NCBI GenBank assembly: GCA_964646425.1
Contig: CAZYEI010000017.1
Location: 1-26,637, forward strand
Direction of reading: 5' to 3'
Origin: CAZYEI01 sp964646425
GTDB lineage: Bacteria; Bacillota_I; Bacilli_A; RFN20; JAISJY01
DNA: 26,637 nucleotides
Both the position numbers and the translations under genes were made by a program. Below are positions 1 to 8,153 of this stretch, one piece after another. The notes under the pieces were generated by a model. That model was not told where the DNA came from. It was given only the letters and a program-made list of their open reading frames with translations, and searched no databases. Positions within the stretch are counted from its first letter, which is position 1. Each line of letters opens with the position of its first letter.

Positions 1-219
1 ACAATAGAAAATGTTATTCCAAATAATATAAGTGATTTAATAAAAAACACTAACATTAAACATATATATTGCAATGGTAATAAAGCATACTATTTATTTA
101 TAAAATATAATAAAAATATTGCAATCCCTGTATCTCAAATGCCTTCAACAAGTCCTGCTAATGCTAAAATGAGTTTCAATGATTTAATATCTAAATGGCA
201 AGAAATCAAGAATATTTGA
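1..219 (+). CDS. DNA-deoxyinosine (hypoxanthine) glycosylase, C-terminal part
   Basis: This is the last 72 codons of a gene that starts before the window. The translated tail carries the string MPSTSPANAKMSF, which matches the conserved PSTSPANA segment near the C-terminus of the DNA-deoxyinosine glycosylase branch of the uracil-DNA glycosylase superfamily. That family removes deaminated adenine (hypoxanthine) from DNA in base excision repair. The preceding stretch (CNGNKAYYLFIKY) fits the strand just before that motif in these proteins. The gene ends in TGA, the only TGA stop I rely on in the window. The catalytic N-terminal part is not visible, so the call rests on one motif. Confidence 0.72.
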   Translation, partial: TIENVIPNNISDLIKNTNIKHIYCNGNKAYYLFIKYNKNIAIPVSQMPSTSPANAKMSFNDLISKWQEIKNI

Positions 220-244
220 TATTTAATATGATTTATAGTAGAAT
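216..244 (+). promoter_or_regulatory. Sigma-A promoter of pgpA-like gene
   Basis: TTGATA (216-221) and TAGAAT (239-244) are separated by 17 bases, each box matching five of six consensus bases. The -35 box overlaps the TGA stop of the upstream gene. Predicted start near 251, leaving about a 28-base leader with AAGGAGG at 265-271. Confidence 0.65.
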
Positions 245-278
245 AAATATAAATAAGAGCACATAAGGAGGAACTAAT

Positions 279-839
279 ATGCCAACACTTAAATGTCTTG
301 AAAATTTCGAAAAAAGCCCTTCAAATATATATAGTGACGAAGAAATGCAAAGATTAAATATTGCTGTACTTGAAGAAAGAGGCGTAACTGTAAACGACAT
401 TGCTTTACTTGCTTTTGGAGCACAAAGCAAATATCTAGATTCCTTAACAGTGGAAGAATGTCGTGAATCTGTCTTAGAAATTTTAAGAAAAAGAGATCAA
501 TTCCATGCAATAATGTTAGCAGTTAATGTTGATATGCTGGCAGAAGAAGGTGCTTTAATGGAGCCATTACAAAGTATTGTAAAAGATGACTTAGGTTTAT
601 TTGGTATAGATGAAGCAATCGCTATTTCTATCGCCGGTAACTATGGTACAATTGGAGTCACTAATTTTGGTAATTTAGATGTAAATAAACCAGGCAAAAT
701 ATCAATTTTACAAAATTCTAAAAATCATGTTCATTGTTTTTTAGATGATGTTGTTGGTGCTATCGCTGCTGTTGCAGCGATTCGTATCGCTCAAAAGCAC
801 GCAATCTATAAAGCAACTGGTCAAATTCCCTTATTATAA
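279..839 (+). CDS. pgpA: Phosphatidylglycerophosphatase A family protein (PgpA/YutG-like)
   Basis: This 186-residue protein resembles the Bacillus YutG/PgpA family, which dephosphorylates phosphatidylglycerol phosphate to phosphatidylglycerol, the step after PgsA. Family features seen are the N-terminal GVTVNDIALL segment followed by QSKY, the EPLQSIVKDDLGLFGIDEA segment, the GTIGVTNFG strand and the C-terminal FLDDVVGAIAA stretch. Length is close to that of YutG-type proteins. It is soluble-looking, with no clear membrane helix, as in the Gram-positive branch. The start is fixed by AAGGAGG eight bases upstream. It has its own promoter and a hairpin terminator shared with the convergent tdk. 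Since pgsA is also in the window (8620-9240, minus), both last steps of phosphatidylglycerol synthesis are present. The exact substrate is inferred from the family. Confidence 0.8.
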   Translation: MPTLKCLENFEKSPSNIYSDEEMQRLNIAVLEERGVTVNDIALLAFGAQSKYLDSLTVEECRESVLEILRKRDQFHAIMLAVNVDMLAEEGALMEPLQSIVKDDLGLFGIDEAIAISIAGNYGTIGVTNFGNLDVNKPGKISILQNSKNHVHCFLDDVVGAIAAVAAIRIAQKHAIYKATGQIPLL

Positions 840-841
840 GT

Positions 842-880
842 AAAAAATGTTAAGATTATTTAAAATCTTAACATTTTTTA
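842..880. terminator. Bidirectional intrinsic terminator between pgpA and tdk
   Basis: AAAAAATGTTAAGATT (842-857) pairs perfectly with AATCTTAACATTTTTT (864-879) around a six-base loop. Runs of T follow on both strands. The second arm overlaps the tdk stop codon (878-880). Confidence 0.85.
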
Positions 881-1471
881 TATTTTTACATATGGACGAT
901 TTTTTATTTCATGGCAATGACGACAACGCGGTTCATATGATTCGCTAGCGCCAACCAACACAACTGGGTCATTATAAGAAGCTGGATTTCCATTGATGAT
1001 TCTTTGCGTTCTAGTAGCAGGAGCACCACATACAACACATACAGCACTTAATTTTGTAATAAATTCAGCACGAATTAACAAATCAGACATACAGCCAAAC
1101 GCTTCACCCTTAAAATCTCTATCTAAACCTGCAAGAATAACTCTTTTTCCCATGTCTGCCAGTTGGTCAGCAATCAAAACGATATCTTTTTCTAAAAATT
1201 GAACTTCATCAACTGCAATTACATCTTCATTTCCGTCTAAATATCTTAAGATATCTTTAGCATTATCAATACATATGCATTCAACTCGATATCCGGAATG
1301 AGAAGCAATTTCTGTTTTACTATAACGATTATCGATTCGAGGTTTAAAAACTTTAATATTTTTCTTTCCATACTGTAAAGTTTTTATGCGTCTAATTAAT
1401 TCTTCTGTTTTACCCGCAAACATACAACCACAAATAACTTCAATCCAACCTTCTTTATATTGATAATACAT
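878..1471 (-). CDS. tdk: Thymidine kinase (type II)
   Basis: This 197-residue enzyme phosphorylates thymidine with ATP in the pyrimidine salvage pathway. Walker A is GCMFAGKT (15-22), the Walker B region is VIAVDEVQF with the likely catalytic Glu at 89, and the substrate lasso contains YNDPVVLVGASESYEPRC (166-183). Cys145, Cys148, Cys183 and Cys186 form the structural zinc site of type II thymidine kinases. Length is normal. The ATG is preceded by GGGGA on the coding strand. It is a single-gene unit, divergent from the glycosyltransferase operon, with its own promoter and a terminator shared with pgpA. Confidence 0.97.
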   Translation of the reverse strand: MYYQYKEGWIEVICGCMFAGKTEELIRRIKTLQYGKKNIKVFKPRIDNRYSKTEIASHSGYRVECICIDNAKDILRYLDGNEDVIAVDEVQFLEKDIVLIADQLADMGKRVILAGLDRDFKGEAFGCMSDLLIRAEFITKLSAVCVVCGAPATRTQRIINGNPASYNDPVVLVGASESYEPRCRHCHEIKNRPYVKI

Positions 1472-1502
1472 TCTCGATTCCCCATTTCATAGCACATTTA
1501 AA

Positions 1503-1530
1503 ATTATAACAAATTTCATTTTTTTGTAAA
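1503..1530 (-). promoter_or_regulatory. Promoter of tdk
   Basis: On the minus strand, TTTACA (1525-1530) and an extended -10 TGTTATAAT (TATAAT at 1503-1508) are spaced by 16 bases. The element lies 32 bases upstream of the tdk start. Confidence 0.65.
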
Positions 1531-1541
1531 TAAATAAAGAG

Positions 1542-1547
1542 TATAAT
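1542..1547 (+). promoter_or_regulatory. -10 element for the GT-C/GT2 operon
   Basis: A consensus TATAAT lies 53 bases before the ATG at 1600. The -35 region is only a T-rich stretch (around 1519-1524) that overlaps the divergent tdk promoter, so the two promoters may compete. CGGAGG precedes the start codon. Confidence 0.45.
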
Positions 1548-1599
1548 ATATAAAGAAAATGTTTTTTCTAGAAATACTAATTTTCGGAGGATGAATTAA

Positions 1600-3516
1600 A
1601 TGATCATAGAAAAGTTAAAAAAAATAGGAATTTATTTTTTTATAATAGTTCTAAGCATATTACCATGTTATGCATTATTTACAAATGAAAATTTCATTTC
1701 CACAGGTCATGATAATGTATTTCATTTTTCTCAAATACAAGATTTATATATTTCTTTTAAAAACAATCCTTTTTCTACCTTAATATCACCAACACTCAAT
1801 CACGGTATAGGTATTGGAACAAGATTAATGTATGGATCATTTTCTCACTATCTAGTAGTTATATTAGGTTTTATAATTATCCCCTTTGGCGGTGATTTAA
1901 TGTTAGCCTATAAGCTAGTTATTTTAATATTTTATTTTATATCTAATATTTTTATATATAAGCTTGCTTATTATATATCAAAAGATACTTCTCTTTCATT
2001 ATTAAGTTTAGTTATTTTTTCCTTATTTCCTTATCGCTTTAGTAATATTTATATTAGAAATGCTTTTGCAGAAACAATTGTAATTTCAATGCTTCCTATT
2101 GTATTCTATAGCCTTGTAAAATGGTTAAAAGAAGAATATTCTTTATCTTCATATATTTTATTTAGTATAAGCATGATAGCAATTATTCATACTCATAATA
2201 TTTATACATTATTTACTTTTATATTCATCTTGATTTTTCTTGGTATCAATTATAAAAAGGTATGTGCTTGTCTAAAAAATAGACTTCATCAAATTTCTAT
2301 TATCTTAACTATTATAGCATGTCTTTTTATTTCTTCTCCTTTTATAATTTCACTTATAACGCAAGCGAATGTAGGAATATATCGTGTTTTCAACAATTCA
2401 GTTATGAACACTAACTTTGCAGGTATTTCTGCTTCTTATAACAGCGTTCTTTCCTACTTTATTTATTCATTTCAAACAAACTGGAAATTATATTCTTTAA
2501 TTTCCTTAATATTCTTTCTTATTCCAATTATCTTATATTATTTATTTGATAACCACAAAAATAAAAAAGCCATTTTTCTAATAAGTTATGGAATATCAGG
2601 AATTCTCGCTTCACTTATTTTACAATCATTTTATGTTAGCTTAGGATTTATTTTAGCTATAATATTTTTGTGTTTCTTTACAAACGAAAAAAAGCAAAAT
2701 AATGATAAGTTATTAAATAAATCTTTATTAATCTTATGTATTATCGCAGTTATTCTTTTATTTTTCCTTCCTATATGGTATATATTGCCTTCTTTATTTC
2801 ACAAAATTCAATTTATTTGGCGGATGTGGGGATTTGTTTCTTTATTTGTTTCATTATATATTCCTTTAATTTTAAATAAATTTTTCCAAAATAGAAAACG
2901 CTATTTTTCATACACAGTATCTATAGGAGTTGGCTTATTAGTTATTTTGGCATATCCCATCTCAATTGATGATACTTATTTTGATTCATATAATACTATT
3001 AATGAAGAAATAATTAAGAATCCAAATGCATCAGGATGGCAATTAGAATATTTCCCCGAAATATTTTTCGATAGTCAATATCAATCAGATTCTAGCTTAT
3101 TTAACGAGATTAAAGCAAGCATCTTTTCCGAAGAAGAAATTTCTTTTTCACCATACATTTACCATGGAAATAGTATGATAAGTAATTATAACAACAATAA
3201 AATTCCAAATATTTCGTTCGATATATCAGTAGAAAATGAGTCAATAGTCCAATTACCTTTGATTTACTATAAAGGCTATAAAATAACGCTTACTACCGAT
3301 AATGAAATTAAAATAATTGATAACTATGAAAAAGATGGATTAGTAACATTTAACATTAATCAAAGTGGGACAATTAAAGTTAAATATGTTGGTACAACTT
3401 TATATCAAATTGCTACATACACACAAATTGCTACTGTCATTGGCTTATTAGTTTTCGGCAGTTATTATCTGTATCAAAAGAATAATTGCAAAAAAAAAGA
3501 TAAAACTGTACAATAG
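1600..3516 (+). CDS. Polytopic GT-C-fold membrane protein (6-pyruvoyl-tetrahydropterin-synthase-related family)
   Basis: This 638-residue protein has about a dozen hydrophobic segments between residues 10 and 455, then an outside-facing soluble region (about 460-605) and a final membrane segment (about 608-628). The first extracytoplasmic loop reads TGHDNVFHFSQIQD; the Asp at 38 and the nearby His fit the GhD..fH loop of large membrane proteins named in Pfam as PTPS-related. Despite the name these resemble GT-C glycosyltransferases, which use lipid-phosphate sugars outside the membrane. The next gene, 21 bases on, encodes a GT2 enzyme of the kind that makes such donors, which supports a sugar-transfer role. 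Acceptor and sugar are unknown. The C-terminus is very basic (KNNCKKKDK). Confidence 0.62.
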   Translation: MIIEKLKKIGIYFFIIVLSILPCYALFTNENFISTGHDNVFHFSQIQDLYISFKNNPFSTLISPTLNHGIGIGTRLMYGSFSHYLVVILGFIIIPFGGDLMLAYKLVILIFYFISNIFIYKLAYYISKDTSLSLLSLVIFSLFPYRFSNIYIRNAFAETIVISMLPIVFYSLVKWLKEEYSLSSYILFSISMIAIIHTHNIYTLFTFIFILIFLGINYKKVCACLKNRLHQISIILTIIACLFISSPFIISLITQANVGIYRVFNNSVMNTNFAGISASYNSVLSYFIYSFQTNWKLYSLISLIFFLIPIILYYLFDNHKNKKAIFLISYGISGILASLILQSFYVSLGFILAIIFLCFFTNEKKQNNDKLLNKSLLILCIIAVILLFFLPIWYILPSLFHKIQFIWRMWGFVSLFVSLYIPLILNKFFQNRKRYFSYTVSIGVGLLVILAYPISIDDTYFDSYNTINEEIIKNPNASGWQLEYFPEIFFDSQYQSDSSLFNEIKASIFSEEEISFSPYIYHGNSMISNYNNNKIPNISFDISVENESIVQLPLIYYKGYKITLTTDNEIKIIDNYEKDGLVTFNINQSGTIKVKYVGTTLYQIATYTQIATVIGLLVFGSYYLYQKNNCKKKDKTVQ

Positions 3517-3537
3517 TATAGAGAAAGAAGTGATATT

Positions 3538-4488
3538 ATGAAAGAATTAATGTCTATTGTTGTTCCTTGCTATAATGAAGAAGAAGTTATTGAAAAGTAT
3601 TATGAAACAACTACCCCCATTTTAAATAGTCTCGATATAGATTATGAAATAATTTTTGTTGATGATGGTTCTAAGGATAAATCTGCTAAAATCATGAAAA
3701 AATTAGCTAATAACGATACTCATATCAAATATATTATTTTATCTCGGAACTTCGGTAAAGAAGGAGCAATGTATGCTGGGTTGTGTCATAGTGCTGGTGA
3801 CTATGTTGCAATAATGGATGTTGATCTTCAAGATCCTCCTTCACTATTACCTGAAATGTTAAACACCTTAAGAAATGAAGAATATGAATGTGTGGGTACC
3901 AGAAGAGTAACCCGAAAAGGAGAGCCAAAAATTCGTTCATTTTTTGCTAGATCCTTCTATAAAATTATTAATAAAATGACAAAAACAGAGATTGTAGATG
4001 GTGCAAGAGATTATCGCTTAATGAAGAGATGTATGGTAGATTCTATTTTATCAATGAGTGAATATAATCGTTTTTCTAAAGGGATTTTCAGTTGGGTAGG
4101 ATATCGTACTAAATGGTTAGAATATGAAAATATTGAGCGAGTAGCAGGGGAAACTAAATGGAATTTTTGGAAGTTATTTAAATATTCAATTGAAGGGATT
4201 GTTGCTTTTACCACTGCTCCTTTAGCAATAGCTTCGATTGTTGGCATCGTATTTTGTCTTGGCGCATTTATCGGTATTTTAATTATCATTATTAGAGCGT
4301 TAATCGATTCAAGTTCAGCCGTTGCGGGATGGCCTTCACTTGTTTGCATTGTTCTTTTAGTCGGAGGTATTCAATTATTAACAATTGGAATTTTAGGACA
4401 ATACCTATCTAAAACCTATCTAGAAACTAAAAAACGCCCTATTTACCTAACTAGAGAAACAAATACAAATAAATTCAAAAAAGACTAA
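3538..4488 (+). CDS. GT2-family polyprenyl-phosphate glycosyltransferase (GtrB/DPM-like)
   Basis: This is a 316-residue membrane-anchored GT2 enzyme. The GT-A domain has the VVPCYNEEE start, DDGS at 42-45 and the metal-binding DVDLQDPP at 94-101. A later R-x-x-GETKW segment (201-208) corresponds to the conserved membrane-proximal motif of GtrB-like enzymes. Two membrane helices follow (about 227-255 and 266-290), then a basic tail. Such enzymes move a sugar from a nucleotide donor to undecaprenyl phosphate on the cytoplasmic face. It is co-transcribed with the preceding GT-C-like gene, which would be the natural user of the product. No small GtrA-type flippase is visible next to the pair. The sugar cannot be read from the sequence. 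AGAAGTG precedes the start. Confidence 0.88.
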   Translation: MKELMSIVVPCYNEEEVIEKYYETTTPILNSLDIDYEIIFVDDGSKDKSAKIMKKLANNDTHIKYIILSRNFGKEGAMYAGLCHSAGDYVAIMDVDLQDPPSLLPEMLNTLRNEEYECVGTRRVTRKGEPKIRSFFARSFYKIINKMTKTEIVDGARDYRLMKRCMVDSILSMSEYNRFSKGIFSWVGYRTKWLEYENIERVAGETKWNFWKLFKYSIEGIVAFTTAPLAIASIVGIVFCLGAFIGILIIIIRALIDSSSAVAGWPSLVCIVLLVGGIQLLTIGILGQYLSKTYLETKKRPIYLTRETNTNKFKKD

Positions 4489-4520
4489 AAAGTAAATTTC
4501 AATTGAAATTTACTTTTTTT
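4487..4520 (+). terminator. Intrinsic terminator after the glycosyltransferase operon
   Basis: A 14-base-pair perfect stem (4487-4500 with 4505-4518) around an AATT loop ends in a run of seven T. It begins within the stop codon of the GT2 gene. Confidence 0.88.
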
Positions 4521-4537
4521 ATTATCATTGTTATAAT
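4509..4537 (+). promoter_or_regulatory. Promoter of the serine hydrolase gene, overlapping a terminator
   Basis: TTTACT (4509-4514), 17 bases, then an extended -10 TGTTATAAT (TATAAT at 4532-4537). The -35 box lies inside the 3' arm of the preceding terminator. Predicted leader is about 20 bases, with AAGGAGG at 4549-4555. Confidence 0.6.
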
Positions 4538-4562
4538 AAAATCATAATAAGGAGGCAAACAT

Positions 4563-5477
4563 ATGTTACCTATTAAAGAAACTAGAAAAAAAGATAATCA
4601 CACTTATTATTATTTGGCATGGACAATTGAAACTCCTGCTAATACCATTGTTATTTCCCATGGAATGGCAGAACATCCTGCGAGATATGAGCGTTTTGCT
4701 AATTATTTAAATGCTCAAGGTTATAATGTTTATGCAATTTTTCATGAAGGTCATGGAGAAGTAAACAAAAATAACCTTGGTCATTTTGAAAAAACCGGCT
4801 TTAATGATTGTGTATTTAACCTTGATGATTTAATTCTTAAAATCAAAGATAAATCTCAGAAAATAATCTTATTTGGTCACTCTATGGGGTCATTTATTGC
4901 TCAAGAATACTTATCTCAATTTAGCAGCCATATTGACGGCTGTATTCTTTGTGGTTCAAGTTCTCCTAATTTTACAATAAAAATTGCAGCATTAATTGCT
5001 AATATTTTATATTTATTGCCAAACAAAAATACGCCAAGTAATTTTATGAATAAATTGGGATTTGGCAGTTATAATAAGCAATTTTATCCTGCAAGAACTG
5101 ATTTTGATTGGTTAAGTAGAGATGAACAAGAAGTTGATAAATATCTTAACGATCCTTATTGTGGATATATTTGCACTAGAGGATTCTTTAAATCTTTTAT
5201 TAGTGCTTATTCAAAATTACACAAAAAGAAAAAATTAAAAAATATTAGAAAAAATATTCCTATCTTTATTATCGGTGGGACAAAAGATCCTGTAAGCAAT
5301 AACGGAGAAGGCTTAAGAACTTTATTAGTTAGATATAAAGAAAACAAAATCGAAGATGTTACACTTAAGTTATACGAAGATTATCGCCATGAAATATTAA
5401 ATGAAATCGAAAAAGAAATCGTATATTATGATATAAAAGATTGGTTGGATTCAAGGATTAATGAAAAAAACAAATAA
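4563..5477 (+). CDS. Alpha/beta hydrolase (monoacylglycerol lipase / lysophospholipase-like)
   Basis: A 304-residue serine hydrolase of the S33/Hydrolase_4 type. The oxyanion-side motif HGMAEHPARYERFANYL (33-49) is typical of monoacylglycerol lipases and PldB-like lysophospholipases, as is the FHEGHG segment (60-65). The nucleophile elbow is GHSMG with Ser107; Asp242 (GGTKDPVS) and His276 (YRHE) complete the triad. There is no signal peptide, so it should act in the cytoplasm, probably on lipid esters. A strong AAGGAGG precedes the start. The stop overlaps the next gene by 17 bases, so the two are translationally coupled. The exact substrate is not determinable. Confidence 0.87.
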   Translation: MLPIKETRKKDNHTYYYLAWTIETPANTIVISHGMAEHPARYERFANYLNAQGYNVYAIFHEGHGEVNKNNLGHFEKTGFNDCVFNLDDLILKIKDKSQKIILFGHSMGSFIAQEYLSQFSSHIDGCILCGSSSPNFTIKIAALIANILYLLPNKNTPSNFMNKLGFGSYNKQFYPARTDFDWLSRDEQEVDKYLNDPYCGYICTRGFFKSFISAYSKLHKKKKLKNIRKNIPIFIIGGTKDPVSNNGEGLRTLLVRYKENKIEDVTLKLYEDYRHEILNEIEKEIVYYDIKDWLDSRINEKNK

Positions 5478-5967
5478 GTTTGCTATTATTGTTTCATGGA
5501 TATTGGTAATAGGTATTATTCTACTAATATTTTATTTTTCTTCTCAAAATGTTAAAGACTCAAATAATACGTCTGATAACTTTATCAGCAATACCATTGG
5601 TGGTATTAATAATGGTGAAGTCCTAGACAATTTAGAGAGCAAATATACTCACGATAATCTTTCTCAATTTATTCGTAATATGGCACATTTTTTTGAATAT
5701 TCACTATTGGGACTTGCATTATTTAATGCATTATACTTAACGCTGGCTAAAAGAAAATATGTCCATTGGATTATTTCTTTAATAAGTGCTTTAGTTATTG
5801 CAATAATTGATGAGATACATCAAGGATTTGTGGGAAGAAATTCTAATGCATTAGACGTTTGTATTGATTTTTTAGGAGCCTTATTGGGAGCTTCATTATT
5901 ATTTGTTTTATATCATTTAATTGAAAAACATAAAAATAAAAAAAAATTAAAATTCAATAAAATATAA
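5461..5967 (+). CDS. VanZ-like membrane protein
   Basis: A 168-residue integral membrane protein with hydrophobic segments at about 7-26, 76-94, 101-117 and 133-152. It shows the VanZ-family pattern: FYFSSQ at the end of the first helix (24-29), R-x-x-AHFFEYSLLG (72-84), IDEIHQGFVGR (116-126) and D-x-x-x-DFLGALLG near the end. VanZ gives low-level teicoplanin resistance in some transposons, but chromosomal relatives are widespread and of unclear role. It starts inside the upstream hydrolase gene and forms a two-gene operon with it, ended by a long hairpin. No resistance genes are nearby, so a housekeeping envelope role is more likely. Confidence 0.86.
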   Translation: MKKTNKFAIIVSWILVIGIILLIFYFSSQNVKDSNNTSDNFISNTIGGINNGEVLDNLESKYTHDNLSQFIRNMAHFFEYSLLGLALFNALYLTLAKRKYVHWIISLISALVIAIIDEIHQGFVGRNSNALDVCIDFLGALLGASLLFVLYHLIEKHKNKKKLKFNKI

Positions 5968-6027
5968 AAAGCTATTTATTTTTATACTTTGGAAGTATCG
6001 TATCAATGTATAAATAAATAGCTTTTT
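5966..6027. terminator. Long hairpin terminator between the vanZ-like gene and galE
   Basis: AAAAAGCTATTTATTT (about 5966-5981) pairs with AAATAAATAGCTTTTT (about 6012-6027), extended by an ATAC/GTAT pairing next to a two-base bulge. T runs follow on both strands, so it can serve both convergent units. Confidence 0.8.
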
Positions 6028-6067
6028 TAATATATTAATTATATAATTTTCGCTTAATAACTAAGTT

Positions 6068-7084
6068 TTATTTATCATATCCCTGTGGATTATTTTTTTG
6101 CCAGTTCCAAGAATCTTTACACATATCATAAATATTTTTCTCTGCTTTCCAATTTAATTCTTTTAAAGCTTTTGAACAATCAGCATATATTTCATCTATA
6201 TCTCCTGCTCTTCTTTCACTAATCTTATATGGTATTTTTAGATTATTAGCTTTTTCAAATGCAGAGATAACTTCTAACACACTGACACCTTTATTCATTC
6301 CAAGATTATATGTCTCTAAGCCACAGTTTTCTTTTAATTTATGAATACACGCTAGATGACCTTTAGCAAGATCTACTACATGGATATAATCCCTAACACA
6401 AGTTCCATCTGGAGTATTATAGTCATTTCCAAAAACACTTAATTCTTTTATTTTACCAACTGCTACTTGAGTAATAAATGGCATTAAGTTATTGGGAATT
6501 CCTCGAGGATCTTCACCTATCAAGCCACTTTCATGAGCTCCAATAGGATTAAAATATCTTAATAAAATAATATTAAATTGAGGATTGGCTTTTTGAAAAT
6601 CTTTTAATATCTCCTCAATAAATAATTTTGTTCTTCCATATGGATTAATAGAACCTAGATTCTCTTCGCTCTCTTTAACTGGCATTGATTTTACTTTACC
6701 ATATACTGTTGCACTAGAAGAAAATATTAAATTATGCACTTTATATTTATTCATTAATTCTAATAAATTCAGTGTGCCGGTAATATTATTTTGATAATAA
6801 GTTAATGGGAATTTCACAGATTCTGCTACTGCTTTTAATCCAGCAAAGTGAATTACCATTTCAATTTTCTCTTTTATAAATACTTTTTCTAAGTCACATT
6901 TATTGCATAAATCAATTTTATAAAACTTTGCACTTTTTCCTGTGATTAGTTTTATTCTGTTTAAAACCTCTTCCTTGCTATTAGATAAATTATCTAAAAT
7001 AATTGGTTCATAGCCAGAATTTATTAATTCAACAATAGTATGACTACCTATATATCCTAAGCCACCAGTTACCAAAACCACCAT
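6068..7084 (-). CDS. galE: UDP-glucose 4-epimerase
   Basis: A short-chain dehydrogenase-fold enzyme of 338 residues that interconverts UDP-glucose and UDP-galactose. The NAD-binding start VTGGLGYIGSH (5-15), the SSSATVYGK strand and the YGRTK catalytic Tyr-Lys pair are all present, and length is normal for GalE. The reading frame is open upstream to an ATG at 7111, but AGGAG at 7092-7096 sits seven bases before the ATG at 7084, which also gives the usual GalE N-terminus, so I use 7084. It is the last gene of pgsA-cinA-recA-galE, 16 bases after the recA stop. It could feed UDP-galactose to the envelope glycosyltransferases in the window (inference). Confidence 0.95.
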   Translation of the reverse strand: MVVLVTGGLGYIGSHTIVELINSGYEPIILDNLSNSKEEVLNRIKLITGKSAKFYKIDLCNKCDLEKVFIKEKIEMVIHFAGLKAVAESVKFPLTYYQNNITGTLNLLELMNKYKVHNLIFSSSATVYGKVKSMPVKESEENLGSINPYGRTKLFIEEILKDFQKANPQFNIILLRYFNPIGAHESGLIGEDPRGIPNNLMPFITQVAVGKIKELSVFGNDYNTPDGTCVRDYIHVVDLAKGHLACIHKLKENCGLETYNLGMNKGVSVLEVISAFEKANNLKIPYKISERRAGDIDEIYADCSKALKELNWKAEKNIYDMCKDSWNWQKNNPQGYDK

Positions 7085-7100
7085 ATGTTTTCTCCTAGTA

Positions 7101-8126
7101 TTATTCTGCATTTACTTCATCTTTTTGATATATCTTTTCTTTTACTTTTACTTCTATTTCATTAAACAAAGCATCATTTTGCATTAATGTTTTCTTGGCA
7201 TTTTCACGACCTTGTCCCAATTTTTCGCCATTATATTCATACCAAGTACCTGATTTTTTGACAATATCAAATTTAGCAGCTAAGTCGATAATTTCATTTT
7301 CTTTACTGATTCCTTGACCATAAAACAAATCAACTGAACAAGTTTTAAAAGGTGGTGCAACTTTATTTTTAACAACTTTAATATTAACTGCATTACCAAT
7401 TAAATCTGTTCCATTCTTAATAGCTTCTCCTCTACGAACTTCTAAGCGAACGCTAGAATAGAATTTCAAGGCTCTTCCTCCTGGTGTTGTTTCAGGATTA
7501 CCATATACAATACCTACTTTTTCTCTAAGTTGGTTAATAAAAATAATTGAACAAGATGCTTTATTCAAACTTCCAGTAATTTTACGCAATGCTTTTGACA
7601 TTAAACGAGCTTGCGTGCCCACTTGCGAATCTCCCATTTCTCCATCCAATTCTACTTGTGGTACTAAAGCAGCCACTGAATCTACAACAACCAAATCAAT
7701 TACTTGACTTTTAACTAACATATCAGCAATTTCCAACGCTTGTTCGCCACTATCAGGTTGCGATAAAATCAATTCGTCAACATCTACCCCTAGTTTTTTA
7801 GCATATACTGGATCAATTGCATGTTCAGCATCTATAAAAGCTGCTCTTCCTCCTCTTTTTTGAGTTTCTGCAATAGCTGTTAAAGCAAAAGTTGTTTTAC
7901 CACTTGATTCAGGGCCGTATATTTCAATCACTCGGCCTCTAGGATAGCCACCGACACCAAGAGCTACATCTAGCATTAATGAACCAGAAGGAATTACATC
8001 TACTGCAATATTAGTCCTTTCACCTAATTTCATTACTGCACCTTCTCCAAATTGTTTACGAATACTTTTTAATGTTTCATTCAATAAATCCTCTGGACTT
8101 TTATTTGTATTTTTTTCTATTGCCAT
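7101..8126 (-). CDS. recA: Recombinase A
   Basis: RecA, 341 residues, the ATP-dependent strand-exchange protein of homologous recombination. Walker A is GPESSGKT (71-78), followed by the FIDAEHA segment, the LVVVDSVAAL Walker B strand, the FINQLREKVG loop and PETTPGGRALKF. The frame is open to an ATG at 8141, but AGGAG (8134-8138) lies seven bases before the ATG at 8126, which gives the standard N-terminus. It sits in the common Bacillota order pgsA-cinA-recA. I see no separate promoter or LexA/DinR box before it; it is probably transcribed from the promoter upstream of pgsA. Confidence 0.98.
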   Translation of the reverse strand: MAIEKNTNKSPEDLLNETLKSIRKQFGEGAVMKLGERTNIAVDVIPSGSLMLDVALGVGGYPRGRVIEIYGPESSGKTTFALTAIAETQKRGGRAAFIDAEHAIDPVYAKKLGVDVDELILSQPDSGEQALEIADMLVKSQVIDLVVVDSVAALVPQVELDGEMGDSQVGTQARLMSKALRKITGSLNKASCSIIFINQLREKVGIVYGNPETTPGGRALKFYSSVRLEVRRGEAIKNGTDLIGNAVNIKVVKNKVAPPFKTCSVDLFYGQGISKENEIIDLAAKFDIVKKSGTWYEYNGEKLGQGRENAKKTLMQNDALFNEIEVKVKEKIYQKDEVNAE

Positions 8127-8153
8127 AAAATCACTCCTCATTCTATAATTCCA

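Noticed and set aside
217..219. TGA read as tryptophan (Mycoplasma code)
   Set aside because: Trp codons in the recognised genes are TGG, and TGA here directly follows the conserved end of the glycosylase, so the standard bacterial code suffices.
4011..4349. Open frame of 112 codons on the minus strand inside the GT2 gene
   Set aside because: It is antisense to a well-supported glycosyltransferase and lacks a plausible ribosome site or family motif.
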